DNA of 64,000 nt from Amorphochlora amoebiformis (taxonomy: Eukaryota > Cercozoa > Chlorarachniophyceae), in assembly GCA_054601695.1 (NCBI GenBank), contig BAAHQB010000070.1, forward strand, positions 62,001-126,000. The letters run 5' to 3'. The position numbers were made by a program, and so were the translations under genes. How positions within the stretch are numbered: position 1 is the first letter of the stretch; each line of letters begins with the position of its first letter. Shown in pieces: positions 43,610-59,221 of the stretch. The notes beneath the pieces were generated by a model that was not told the origin of the DNA, searched no databases, and worked only from the letters and a program-made list of their open reading frames with translations.

Positions 43610-44257
43610 TATATAGATGTATCAATATATACATTATATATTTTTACATTTTTTACACATGTGTATATTTAAATGAATCGTTACGATCACTCTACAATGT
43701 CTTACCAAACAGTATGTTCCTGGACCATAGTCTCCACTGTGATCAGAGAATATGCCCGACAATACCTATTCAGAAACTTCAGCCAACCACACGGATCCAT
43801 CTATTAGAGCTTACAATGAATTCCTCCCCCTCAGGGTGAGGATGTTTGTGAAACTTTGACCCAGGCGCGTAACGAACGACCGAAGTGACCTGAGAGACAC
43901 CAACATGAGAGACCAAAAAAAACGAAGGGTTTGGAGGGACCTTGCCTGCCTCTTTTGTACCGTGCAGAAAAACACGCTTTCGCTCAACGTTAGGAATCGG
44001 CGAGGCAACCCTGGCTTAATATAATGAGAATATGCATCGCCTAAGCTGGAAATTACCACACACCAGTCCATGTCGGAAGTCTCGATCGCAATCGGCTGCG
44101 GATTGGCAAGCATTTTTAACAGATGTCTTCGAATTGACCCTCCTCTACTTTGAATCCAAATCCCATGTCCCGTTCCCCACCTTATCAAAGTCAGCATTGG
44201 TTTTCAGGATCTTCCCGTCACCAATTTGGGTCGTCTTGTATCCTTTCGCATAGCCAA
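41783..44257 (-). CDS. ChrR-type cupin protein (5' exon not located)
   Basis: Minus-strand exons 44181-44257, 44064-44095, 43941-44010, 43815-43889, 43706-43765, 42198-42284, 42058-42140, 41938-42001, 41783-41887 (TAA), all in phase. The first half is a clear ChrR/anti-sigma-like cupin: [50 protein letters not shown] (cupin motif 1, His/His/Glu metal ligands), [18 protein letters not shown] and [19 protein letters not shown] (motif 2 with the last His). In bacteria such domains bind zinc and sense singlet oxygen or act as small metal-dependent enzymes. The second half ([20 protein letters not shown]) looks like the start of a second cupin that is then truncated. Introns are short (50-86 nt) except one TA-rich intron of 1.4 kb. 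The N-terminal exon must lie in 44258-44985; ATG on minus near 44796 is a candidate. Confidence 0.8.
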
Positions 44258-44985
44258 CTGTGCGAGAGTGTAGCAGCGTTGCAGCGGTTGAGCCAAAGAT
44301 GACAGTTCGAAGGCGACTTTGCGCCAGTCGAGCAAATCTGATTTGCACACTATGAGTCACAAACGCAGGCTTGATCCCAGAGTTTTCCCCCTCGGGATAG
44401 TTTACCGCGATGACATGCCTCTCTTTGATTTCTGGAATGTAATTTATGTAAAGGAAGGGGTTTTTATTCCCGCGAAGTCCCTGGTAGTACCTGCAAATGA
44501 CCGACAGTGGCTGTTACTATCTACAGCGAATGCCCGGCACTGGCCGGCAGTAACCGGGTCAGAATACACGTGTCTTCGGCATTTTTCTCTGAAAGAATAT
44601 TTCGGCGGATTGCTGTGGAGCTCCCCCTTTGCCCCCCTCCCGCGCAGCTGCCGTCTTCCTTTCCCTCTCAGCGCTTAACGGTATAAAATTCTGCTAGATT
44701 AGGATTCAAGGGTGAATATGTCTGGGCATATACCTTTCGTTGGAGGTGAATAGCCTTGAGATGCCTGCAAGAGGCAAGCAAAATTCCACGGCAATGCATT
44801 GGATTGTGACGTCACGAGTTTATGGGGAATTAACAAGCCCCCAGTCCTATTTTCTTCTCTACACAGATATAAAAACGCTGTTCAGACAGATGTGGATGGT
44901 GGGGGTTATGAATTGCACTCGAGGTGTCCGGGTATCCAACCACGTAGCCTGACACTTTCCCTTGTGTGTTATTAGAGGTGAAAAA
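44258..44985. promoter_or_regulatory. divergent region, cupin gene / AP3B
   Basis: About 730 bp without TA tract between the located 5' part of the cupin gene (minus) and the AP3B ATG (44986). The minus-strand frame stays open upstream of 44257 to about 44510, and a plus-strand frame 44319-44678 is also open. One of these may be the missing first cupin exon. TGACGTCA, a palindromic CRE-like word, occurs at 44807-44814 (GTGACGTCAC). Confidence 0.4.
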
Positions 44986-46229
44986 ATGTCCGTTTTATCC
45001 TCAATTTCGTTGCTCTCGGACGCCAAATTCTTCGATGAAAAGAATTCCAAGGTCCAGTGCCATCGAAAATACAGGGGGAGGGGATATTATGGAAGGGGGA
45101 ATGTTCAATTATTGTAAGCCAAAGTGCATTCGATATCGCAGTTCAACGAGCTCCGCGAAAACCTGGCGCACAAGACTATGAAGAAGAAGCTAAATGCGAT
45201 GAAGAGGCTCATCGCGATGATGACACTGGGTAAGTACGCAATCGAATAACAAGATAGGCAGCAGGATGTTACTGCAAACCCTTGTGACTGCTTTTAGCAT
45301 GAGTCTCACATCTGGTCCCAAATTACAGGCCGTGATGTCTCATCATTTTTCCCTGATGTTGTGAAGAACGTCATCATTGACAATACGGTACATAATACGC
45401 AACACCATAATAACATTGCTCGATTATCGGGTCCATCGTTCACTTGTTATCACAAACCCACAGGAAATAAAAAAACTCGTGTATATGTTTCTCATACACT
45501 ACGCAGAGGATAATCAACAACTTGGTAACCTATCCTAATCCTGACGAATAGACATGAAAATGGTGGTTAAATAATGGATTTTTGGCAGCCCTCCTTGCCA
45601 TCAACTCCTTGCAGCAAGACCTTAAGAGCAGGTAATGTTCACGTACATCCCCTTCTGTTGTAAATGTTCAACCAGTCCATCCTCATCCAGCAACCAGCGC
45701 GTGCGCGCTAATGCCCTTCGTGCAATGTCGAGCATCAGCATCAAGGTAACTTTCGACGAACTAAGCGTACAGAGATTTCTCTCTTGACCGTGTGGACTCA
45801 GGTGGTGATTCCGATCGTCATGATCGCCCTAAAGAACGCTGTGAGGGACACATCTTCGTACGTGCGGAAGGCTTCCGCCTGTGCTATTCCCAAGGTGGGT
45901 ATACTGTGAGTAATCTTCTGGTAATGTATGGCCTCAATGATATCTCCCAGGTTTGGCGCACCGATCCGGGAAGGCAGATGGAGCTCATCGACATGATTGC
46001 TGAGGTAGGATCCTTTAAAATCCTTTTCCTATGTGTTCTCATTGCATTTGGGAGCACATTGGAAGGTGCTGGTTAACGTTATTCCTGACTTATATATCCT
46101 CGTTAGTTGCTTTCGAATACGGAGCCCAACGTGCTGGGAGCCACCATGTTTGCGTTCCACCAGGTATGGATTATACACACACAAACACACATATACATAT
46201 ATATATATATGTATAATATATATACATAT

Positions 46230-46303
<74 letters not shown>

Positions 46304-46370
46304 TATATGTATATATTGCACACATATGCACATACATACACATACCGATGTACATATATTAGACATATGC

Positions 46371-46468
<98 letters not shown>

Positions 46469-46526
46469 TATATAAATATATGTATATTATATATCTATAT
46501 ATATATATATTTAATGTAATATATAC

Positions 46527-46563
<37 letters not shown>

Positions 46564-46640
46564 TATATAACACGTGCATTTTATATATATAAATATACAT
46601 AATATATATTACATATAATATTATATATATATATATATGT

Positions 46641-46693
<53 letters not shown>

Positions 46694-46734
46694 GTATATA
46701 TATATATATACATATATATTATATATATATTATA

Positions 46735-46773
<39 letters not shown>

Positions 46774-46985
46774 ACATATCTATATATAAATATATTACGT
46801 ATATTTGTGTGCTTGTATTTATAATATGTGTGCATATGGTACATATAGTGACGTATACTTATGTACTAATGATGTACATACGATGTAATTTAGCGTATAG
46901 AAAATATTCAGCATGTATGTACAAATATAGATCCATTAGTTGTGATATTACATATACATATATATATATATATATATATATTTAC

Positions 46986-47016
<31 letters not shown>

Positions 47017-47385
47017 TATATGTAAATATATATATATATATATATATGTATATAATAATATATATATACACATATATATACATTATGTAGAATATGAAAA
47101 CATACATCTGCACTATATTGTGCATGTTATAATATAATAATGTATATATATATATATATTATTATTATATACATACATATTGCATGTAGCTATGTAAAAA
47201 AGTTACTAAATATATACACAATATGCACATGTACACTCCCATGCACAAGGCATTTATTGAACTAACCCATCTTCAGGTTTGTCCGGACCGTATCGATCTC
47301 CTCCACCAACACTTCCGAAAGGTAAATATACCTATCGTAATCATCAATCACACCCCTAGAGGAGATTAAGGATAAATATGTATGC

Positions 47386-47434
<49 letters not shown>

Positions 47435-47934
47435 TTCAAGTATCACACTCATGTGTATCGATTCTATTACATTTAATATGAACAATAAAAATTTATACAT
47501 ACATTTATATTTAGATATGCCATCTTTTGGCGGACTTCGACTACTTTGGCCAGACCGTTGCCCTGCAGGTTCTCACCAGCTATGCTAGGACACAGGTAAT
47601 ATATAATAGATATACGTTTAGTACATGAATAGAAATATTGAGGGTATGTGTACAATATATATATATATATATATGTGTATATGATGTATATATGTGTATA
47701 CATAAATTGTAAATAAGAGATATATTTCTGTATCCCTCAGTTCCTGACGCCGTTCAAGAAGGGGCCGAATGGCGAAGATGATGATGAGATGGATGGAGAT
47801 GCCTTCAACGAGAAAAAGGGCGCCTTCTACTCTGATGAGGTGGCGGCCTCTGTCTGCTCTATCTTTCTCATTCTTCTAACCCGAATATTATACATATGTA
47901 TATGTGTATATATGCACATGTATCTATAATATAC

Positions 47935-47975
<41 letters not shown>

Positions 47976-48117
47976 CTTATACATGTATTTATGTACATAT
48001 ATATTCAAATTGTAAATATATGAAAATAAAATAGATGCTCTGTACGAACAGATACATCACTAAATATAAAAATGTACTTATATGCATATGTACATACATA
48101 TTTATATACTTAAACTT

Positions 48118-48191
<74 letters not shown>

Positions 48192-48225
48192 ATATACATT
48201 ATGTATTATATAAATAAAAATATAC

Positions 48226-48267
<42 letters not shown>

Positions 48268-48558
48268 GTAGGACGAAGACGAAGATGAGGACGACAACTC
48301 AGAGAAAAATAAGTTAGTTTGTACATTTATGTATGTATATATGTATTCATCACATATTTATTTATATATTCATATATATATATATATATTTGTATAAATG
48401 TATGCAACATATATATTTATACATATATATATATATATATATAGGTAGATATAATATACATGTATACTAAGTTTTTATATACATATTTTTATACATATAC
48501 ATATGTATATTTATGCATATATTTTCAAATGCATATATATATATAGGTGTATACATAC

Positions 48559-48589
<31 letters not shown>

Positions 48590-49106
48590 ATATATAGGAA
48601 AGAGATGGATCCTGATCACCGGCTGCTTATCCGTTCGGCCACTATCCTTCTCAATTCAGCTGATGCTTCGGTTATCTGCGGGGTAAGGAGCAATTTTGTG
48701 TATGTTTGTGTTTGAATTTTCAAAGTTTAGTCCAGTACAATATGTCTGTAAAATATATTTATTTATCGGTGTATGTGCACTACCCCTTAAATATATCTAT
48801 ATAAATTGTATGTATATTATACTTTATATATATCTGTATGGATGCGTATATGCATACAAATATATATATATATATACATATATATTATATAACATATAAT
48901 AATATATATATATATATATTATATAATATAATATGTATATATATATATATATTATATAATATATAATATATATATATAAGCATATTTATATCTGCAAACC
49001 CATATACATATTTGTAGATATACAATATATATATTAAATAATACTTATAATAATTACAATAACAATGAGAATTATTGTTATTGTTTTATCTACATAATAC
49101 GTATGT

Positions 49107-49180
<74 letters not shown>

Positions 49181-49676
49181 CTCATTTGTCGTACAAAGGT
49201 CTGCTCGCTGATGATGAACATTGCCCCACTTGCGGAAGCTCGTCAGTGTGCCCCTGCGGTATTAATAATACATATATATATATATATATATATGTATATA
49301 ATGTATATATATATATGTATAATATATAATATGTGTTTATATATTCTATATACACAATATATATATATATATATATATACATATAGGTGTATATATACAT
49401 ATACAATATATATATTATATATATATATATATAATACACATACACACATTTTATTTATATCTTTAATCTTGTACATATACACATATTTGTGTGTATATAT
49501 ACACACACACATATATATATACATATATATATATACATACACACATACATATATATATGTATATATAAGTATATATATAAATACATGTATATATGTATAC
49601 ATTTTATACAAGTAAGCGTAAGCACCATGTATATGTACATATTCACGTATATATATATATATATATATACATGACA

Positions 49677-49708
<32 letters not shown>

Positions 49709-50147
49709 ATATATATATATATACGTCCATTGAGGATACTAATACTTTCAGGTGGCCCGTCACTTGTCCAACTACAGAGAGATGCAGTATGTTGTGCTCG
49801 CTAACGTATCGACTATGGCTTCCAAGCGCCCCTCTATGTTCCGACAGTAAGCCCTTTAAGTTTTAACAAAACCCCTCCATGCTTCGACATAAGCCCTTTA
49901 GGTGTTAAAACTATGTCTTAATTATATATTTTTCATATAATATATATATATATATATATATGTTAAAACTCTGTCTTAATTATCTATTCTTCATATATAT
50001 ATATATATATATGTATGCATGAATATAGATATAATATATATATATATATGTGTTATATATATATATATATATATGTATATAATGTATAATTTAGGTATAT
50101 TTGTACTTTGCAGATATTTTACATATGAGCGTGTTGGTACGTGTGTA

Positions 50148-50183
<36 letters not shown>

Positions 50184-50197
50184 GTATGTAATATACT

Positions 50198-50234
<37 letters not shown>

Positions 50235-50669
50235 ATAAAGAAACATATCATGTACAAATGCATTTATCATCGTATCTAAAAATCATACACACATTCAGAT
50301 ACGTCAAGATGTTCTTCGTGTTTTGGGACGACCCGGAGTATATCCGGGAGCTCAAGTAGTTAGGGTTAGGGTTTATACCAATGAGAGGAGACTGATCAGG
50401 GTTAGAGAGGATTAGGGTTTTCGATCGGTGAGAGTCGATTAGGGTTAGAGGTCGTCAGTGTCATTACCTGTGTTCACCGCTAATTTGTATATTGTTTGAA
50501 TTCTTGCGGATTTGATACAGGTTGTGATGTATTTCTGTGGTTCATTTCAAAATTTTTCTTTTCTCTTAGGCTCGATATTCTTGCGCATCTTTCTTCTGAT
50601 AGCACGATTGGTAGTATATATACAAATATGATATATATATATACTCTTTTATATATATATATATATATG

Positions 50670-50726
<57 letters not shown>

Positions 50727-51155
50727 CGTATATTTATATACACATACATATGTACATCTATACATATATATATATAGCCATATATATATATATGTACATA
50801 TATATGTGCATATATTTATATGTATATAATACATTACATAGATAAATATATAAATGAATATTTAATACATATATTTATATATTTGTACATCTCGTGCATA
50901 AAGTATATATCAGATATATAACGATTTATAAATACGTATGCATTCTAGGGCCGATTCTCATGGAGTTGTTCTCGTATGTCCACCACTATGACCCCAAGTT
51001 TGTTCATCAGGTCATATCTACCATATGTTTAAATATTCTGTAAGTTTCATATTTATCTAATGTATATACATATATTATACATGTATATATATCTATATAT
51101 ATAATATACATATAAATATATTAATATATATTATATATGTGCATGTATATATATA

Positions 51156-51196
<41 letters not shown>

Positions 51197-51234
51197 TAGG
51201 TAGTATACTATATATATATATATATATATACATA

Positions 51235-51265
<31 letters not shown>

Positions 51266-51293
51266 AATACATATATTATGTGCGTATATATAC

Positions 51294-51327
<34 letters not shown>

Positions 51328-51549
51328 AATGTACAGGTAGGTAGTTACTATATTTATGCTACCATAATTCCCTTTAATACATACACGTAAATATATATAT
51401 ATATATATATATATATACTACCATAATTATCTTAAATACATACATGTAAATATGTATACACACACGCACACACACACACACACAAACATATATATATATA
51501 TATTCCACGTAAACGTATTTACAAAAATAAAGTCTATTTATGTATATAT

Positions 51550-51610
<61 letters not shown>

Positions 51611-51668
51611 AGGCCATTCGAACGATCGGGCGGTGTGCTATGACTATACCTGATACGGCTGAGAGGTG

Positions 51669-51710
<42 letters not shown>

Positions 51711-51738
51711 CGCGTGTGTGTGTTATTTATATTACTTA

Positions 51739-51783
<45 letters not shown>

Positions 51784-51912
51784 GCATATATATATACATA
51801 TGTGTGTGTGTATGTACATGTGTATATGTACACGTATATTTAGATATATACATATATGTTATAATATATATATATATATTCTCATTTATATGTATATATA
51901 CATATATATTGT

Positions 51913-51946
<34 letters not shown>

Positions 51947-52033
51947 CATCTTTGACTCCCTCCTGGATAAATTAGTCTCGGGTCTTCAATATAGACGATT
52001 TCATATTTAAATATGTCTATACACATATATATA

Positions 52034-52074
<41 letters not shown>

Positions 52075-52568
52075 CATAATATAGAAATATATGTATATAT
52101 ATATATATACATATATATATACAACATGTATATATATATATATACCATACATACATTTATATATGCTATATATATATATATGTATATATATGTACACATA
52201 ATATATATGTAAATACATATATATATATATATGTAATTAGTATATTTAAAATACATAATACATACATACATAAACATACATTTTTACACGTACAAATAAT
52301 TCATATATAAAACTCACGCACAGATGTCTACACATGCTCCTCCGCTTGGTTTCTAATTCATCGGAAACCGTGGTCGCCCAGGTCAGCCCTAATCTCTCAC
52401 ACAATCTCCTCGGGATTGGGGTACATGCTTGCATTCGGGTTTACCAATTATTACTTCGGGTTGGAGAAGGAGGGATATAGTACAGACTGAGAAAAAAAGG
52501 AAAGTCTGACATCAGAGAGTAGAAAGACAGAGGGTAGTTGGAAGTGGAGAGGGGGTCAGAAAACTAGC

Positions 52569-52617
<49 letters not shown>

Positions 52618-52820
52618 TTATCTACATACATCTTAGAAATGTATGGACGTAATAGTTGCTTCAGAATAGATGTATTCTCACACATCACACCTATACATAC
52701 AGTCGATCTCTGTGATTCGCACACTGCTCCAACGCAACCCTAAGGAGCACGTCAAGGTTATCAAACGGATGTCCAAGCTTCTGTTCAAGGCAAAATTTGC
52801 ACACATATATATGTATGTAT

Positions 52821-52856
<36 letters not shown>

Positions 52857-52909
52857 GGTCTGTATATGTATGTAATCATATGTATGTATACATGTATATA
52901 CTTATGTAA

Positions 52910-52952
<43 letters not shown>

Positions 52953-53467
52953 TCATCGACAAATACATATATATATATATATATATGTGTACAAATAGAA
53001 ATATGTAAACATAAAGTGTTACAACAACAAACATGCACTAACAATATTTGATAACAGGTTAAGATTGCGATGGCCCGCACGGCACTCGTGTGGATCGTTG
53101 GGGAGTACCGCGAGATGATTCCTAAGGTTCTAAATAGAACCTAACCCTAACCTCCAATCCTACCACCTATTAACCCTAACTCTAATCGTAACCGTAATAA
53201 CACTACCGCTAATAATCCTAACCCGAGTAGAAAGTGTGTCATGTATTCCTGTTTACACGTATATATATATATATATATTATATATATAAATATATATATA
53301 TATATACATATATATCATATCTATATATCTATATATATATATTATATATAATATACGCTTTGTATTTTCTATACATACATGTATATATTTATAAATTATA
53401 CCAATTTATTCATATTTCTAGTTAGTTTTAATTCAACAAGAATAAGATCATATACAAAATACTACAC

Positions 53468-53508
<41 letters not shown>

Positions 53509-53543
53509 CATATATACACATAGATAGTGCAATATATATATAG

Positions 53544-53580
<37 letters not shown>

Positions 53581-53630
53581 CGTAAAGGAAAAAATGCACT
53601 ATAGTACAATTACAGACATATATATTGATA

Positions 53631-53691
<61 letters not shown>

Positions 53692-54360
53692 TACGTACGT
53701 ACATATACATGTGTATGTGCACATTATGTAATACATAATAAAGTGTATCGGTATATACATACATACTTATTTGTTAAGTAAGTAGTACACCCCTTCAGAT
53801 TGCTCCAGATTGCCTAAGGCAGCTTGCTAAGACCTTCCGTGAGGAGGTAATTATGTAATATCAATCAAATTTAGAAGATTTTTTAGCACGAAATCTTTGT
53901 TTCTTTCCGTGATCTGGACGACGATGAATGAACATTTAATTAGAAGTCTTATGTACATGCATATATCTATATATACATTTATATATATTATGTATGTATA
54001 TTATATGTATATATTATGTAAACATAGATTTGGTACACTTACATATTGTATAGTCATACATGCGTTCTGGAGAGCATGACCAAGGGCCGTGGAGCTATAT
54101 TTAGATATTTTTTACATATAATATAAAAATATGTATATATATAATATTCTCCACGTATATATGTATATATATGTATGTTATATATATATTATATGAAAAT
54201 ATATGTAAATATAATATAATACGGTATAAAAATGTACATGTGTTTGGTGGTCATGAAATCACGTGAAGGCTTCGTGTAAACACATACATGGACATGAGTA
54301 CGTACATACATACATGTATATATATGTATATATTAGTTATCAATATATATATATATATAT

Positions 54361-54412
<52 letters not shown>

Positions 54413-54840
54413 GTGTATTTGTATATTTATATAAACTTGCATACTCTCATTATTTATTCATATGTAACAAACTCAATACGCACAACACACTTACCTTTTC
54501 CAAAAACTCTAAAACAGATGTATATATATATATATACAGGACGTGGAGGTAAAGCTGCAAGTACTCAATCTCGCCGTGAAACTCTACCTTTCAAACCCGA
54601 GGCAAACGGTCACAACCACACTCCTCCTATCCCCAACTGTGATCAAAACTGTGATCCAAACGCAAACCTGCCCTTCTATTCTCACTCAAAACCCGATCCC
54701 AAACCTCAGGCCCTCCTGTTCAAGTACATCATGGACCTGTCCAAGAGCGATATCAACTTCGACGTGCGGGACCGAGCGGTGAGAATTGGCGGGAAGTCGT
54801 TTGAGAAAAATGATTATTTGGGTGGCTTTATGTATGATTG

Positions 54841-54882
<42 letters not shown>

Positions 54883-55287
54883 CATGTAAATATTTTGTAC
54901 GGACACGTATAATATACCGTGTATACTTGATGTGTATTGTATATACGGGTACATAAGTATAAATATTGAAACTCATGGGATTTCTATTTGGTTTTATCCT
55001 CTAACCCTCTTTGAATCAGCGCATGGTTCGCGCGCTTTTTTTCAAGAAAAAGTCGGCCGGGGGAGACGAGCAAACTGAGGTAAATGCAAATGTATATGTT
55101 GTACCGATATATATTATCTTTCATTTTTGTAACTGGTTTCATCTATGTTGTAGCATGTTTACAAATGTATATGATATGTATAAAAGTGTATAAATATATA
55201 TTTATGTACATATGCATGTATGATTTAGTTTTTGTTATATGTGGTAGATATATATATATATATATATACATTAACATGTATATATAC

Positions 55288-55361
<74 letters not shown>

Positions 55362-55490
55362 CTTGGAAAGCCCGCACTAAGACTATCATGAAGAGGTAAA
55401 AACTACATATGTATATTATATACATACATATCTATATATATATATACATTATATATATATATATATATATCACAAATATATTATATACAT

Positions 55491-55529
<39 letters not shown>

Positions 55530-55693
55530 AGTATTATGTAGACATTTATATGATTTATGTACCCAATTAGGTGCTTCCTATGGGCTAAACCAGTCCCTGA
55601 AACGGAGAACCCATTCAAGGCTAGGTATTATATAATATCGATATAGAGGATATATATACATATACACTTAATATATATATATATATATATATG

Positions 55694-55746
<53 letters not shown>

Positions 55747-55829
55747 TATATTTTATACATATATAATATGCGTGTGTAGGAAGGGATAACCCGTTACATA
55801 TATATGTATATATATATATATATATACAA

Positions 55830-55872
<43 letters not shown>

Positions 55873-56874
55873 CATATATATATATATACAATAGCCATAC
55901 ACATCTGATACACACTATACCCAACAGAGAACCTTTAACACTGGGCTCGCTCTCCCACTTGGTTCAGCACTCAGTCTCCGGCTATCAGAGCCTTAGCGAA
56001 TTTCCAGAAGTCGCCCCAGATACGTCCGTCAGGTGTTTCCAACTCTCTTCTCTCTTTTTTTTCTCACTCTTTTTCTCTCTCTCTCTCTTTTCTCTCTCTT
56101 TCTCTTTCTCTTTTTTCTCTCTCTTTCTCTTTCTCTTTTTTCTCTCTCTTTCTCTTTCTCTTTTTTTCTCTTTCCTTCTCTCTCTCTTTCTCTCCTTTCT
56201 CTTTCTCTCTCTCTTCTCTCTCTTCCTCCTTTCTCCCCCCAAGATTTGCCCGTCAGGTCATGGTATGGTACATGTGAATGGATATATATATATATATATA
56301 TTATATAAATATATATATATGTATGTATACATGTAAAAATATATAGCTCGGGTTAGGGTTAGGGTATAGTTAGAGTTAGGGTTAGGAACAGAGTTAATCT
56401 TAGGGTTAGATTTAAATGAGGGTCTGTATCACATGGAAGCATTTCGTATTTGGGCTATGATTGGGTTATAATCAGGGTTAGGGTTAGGGTTTGGGTTCCG
56501 GTTAGATTTAGAGTTAGGGTTAGGGTTAGGATTAGGGTTATTCACAATGTTTGTGAGGGTCTGTATCATGTCGAAGTAATTCATGTTAAGGTTATAGTTT
56601 CGGTTAGGGTTCTGGTTAGGGATAGGAATCGGCTTAGGGTTCGAGTTAAGGTTAGGATGACGATTGGTGTTAGTGTTAGGGCTTTGGTTAGGTGGGGGTC
56701 TGTATGATGTAAGTATTTCGTGTTAAGGTTATTCAGGTTATGATTAGGGTTAGGGTTGTGTTGCGGTCGGGTTAGAGTTTGGGTTAAGAGTTAGGGTTAA
56801 GGTTAAGGTTGGGATTAAGGTTAGGAATACTGTGGGGGTTGGATTCTCTATTCTTTCTCATTAATGATGAACGT

Positions 56875-56915
<41 letters not shown>

Positions 56916-57155
56916 TATGTATATATGTTTATCATATATGTGCATACATACATACACATATCTTACATATATATGTGTATATATATATATATATCTATAT
57001 ATATATATATATATATATATGCATATGTATATGTATATATACATATGTACATATATATTTTTATATAGTATATATATTATATATATGGTGTGTTTTCAGG
57101 GAGGAACCTAGAGCATTTGGGGAAGATGATGACGACGTTACATCGTGAGATATAC

Positions 57156-57193
<38 letters not shown>

Positions 57194-57369
57194 TATGTGT
57201 GTGTGTGTGTGTGTGAGTATATTTACATATACACGCATATAGGTGTGATATATACATATATATAATTAAATATATGTATATATTTCTGTATGGATATCTA
57301 CATCAAACCATAAAATCCCATTCCCACCCCCACATGTGGAAAATACATTTAAAATATGATTAAGTCGCG

Positions 57370-57408
<39 letters not shown>

Positions 57409-59172
57409 TATTCCAATCTATCAAGTGAAAACACACCAATATATTATGATCAGGAAGAAGCCAAAGAGAGGATTCTATGACTTCAACGAGACTGATTCTG
57501 ACAGTGATACGGATTCCGATACAGATTCGGTAATATTTTCGATACAGTATCCATTTTCCTACTATTTTGATTTATTTTTTTATTATGTGTACATATTAGT
57601 AATCACACACAGTATCATATCCGTTTCTCTCTATATTTTAATCCACATTCTCTCTTTTAACACGTTTTATTCTTTTATATATAAATGATATATAATATAT
57701 ATATATATATATATACAATATATATATATATACGTATATATACATATGTATATATGTTATATTAATATATGCATTAGTATGTTTATATATATATATATAT
57801 ATATATATGTATACATATATATATGTATATTTGTGTACATACATATATATATATTAACATAATAATATTTACATATTCATATATATATATATATATACAC
57901 ATATATATATATATGCATATATATACTTCATTCTTCAGGATTCAGATACAGGAGTATATATACATGTACAAAAATGTGTAAATATTCTACAGGATTCAGA
58001 TACAAGCTCTGACTCTGGTTCAGATGACTCGAGCTCAAGCGACGATGACGACTCTTCAGACGATCCAGACGGTAATTACTACATATCATCAGAGGTGTGA
58101 ATGCATGTACTACATGTGCACGCCAACTCGATGAGCAAAGTAATAATATGTTTGTAGTGTGCTCATGTATGTATGCATATTCACAATGCGAGGGATATTT
58201 TAAGATGATAAGGGTAATAATATTTGTGGTGTATTGTATGTATATGTGTACATTCGATGGGGTAAGCTCACATATGCATATATATATGTATATATATATA
58301 TATATATTATATATAAATATACATATCTATGTATATATATATTCACATATATATAATGCATACAAACATGTATACATGTTAAAACATTGATATATTCTTG
58401 TGTAGACACGGAGAGAAAGCCCAGAAAGAAGGATCAAGAAGAAGAAGACTCCTCAGGGTCGTCGGATTCAGACTCCGATTCAGACTCAGAAGAAGAGAAA
58501 CCAAAGGCAGACATATAAGATTAAAAAAGATATCCTTTGCAAACCCAACACATCCGACAACCTAATCACTGATTCGATGTCCTAACCCTCGACCCTAAAA
58601 AAAACCCTAACCCTAATCCTAGCCTTGACCCTAACCCTAACCCGCACTCTCGCAACACCATGCAAACCAACACGTAGAGATCTGCTGAGATCGCTCCCAC
58701 CATAACAGTCCCACCAAGCGGTGGAGTCAATGGCCCTAGGCCAAGGCATGCTGAAAAATCTGATCCAAACCCTGAACCTAAACTCTAACCCTAATCCAGA
58801 AGCCTAAGGACAGCAAGCTGAGCGCCCCTACCCCTGCGAAGCCTGCTGAGCCCGCTGCTAACCTCCTCGACCTATTCGATAATGACGAAAGCGGTAACAA
58901 CGCCCCTGGTCAGGGGCAAGCGCCAGGTGGAGGTAAGCGAGCGAGAACGGGAGAAGCGAGAGAGTTCGTGGGTTACTTTTGGGAAGGATGGATATGTGAG
59001 GGATTGTGTGGATATTTGTGGTTTTTCGTCTAGTGTGTATGGGTTTGATTGTTATTTTTTGGGGGTATATATAGGCGTAGGTATGTGTCATGATATATAT
59101 GTACTATCGGATGATTTTTATATAGATATAATACTATATATATATATAATTATGTATATATTTTAATATACA

Positions 59173-59221
<49 letters not shown>

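Noticed and set aside
44319-44678. 119-codon plus-strand frame with ATG
   Set aside because: It overlaps the 5' region of the minus-strand cupin gene and has no family resemblance; more likely a shadow of an open minus frame or promoter DNA.
55985-56242. Lys/Glu/Arg-rich minus frame that looks like a coiled coil
   Set aside because: It is the complement of a (CTCTTT)n intronic tract next to an AP3B donor.
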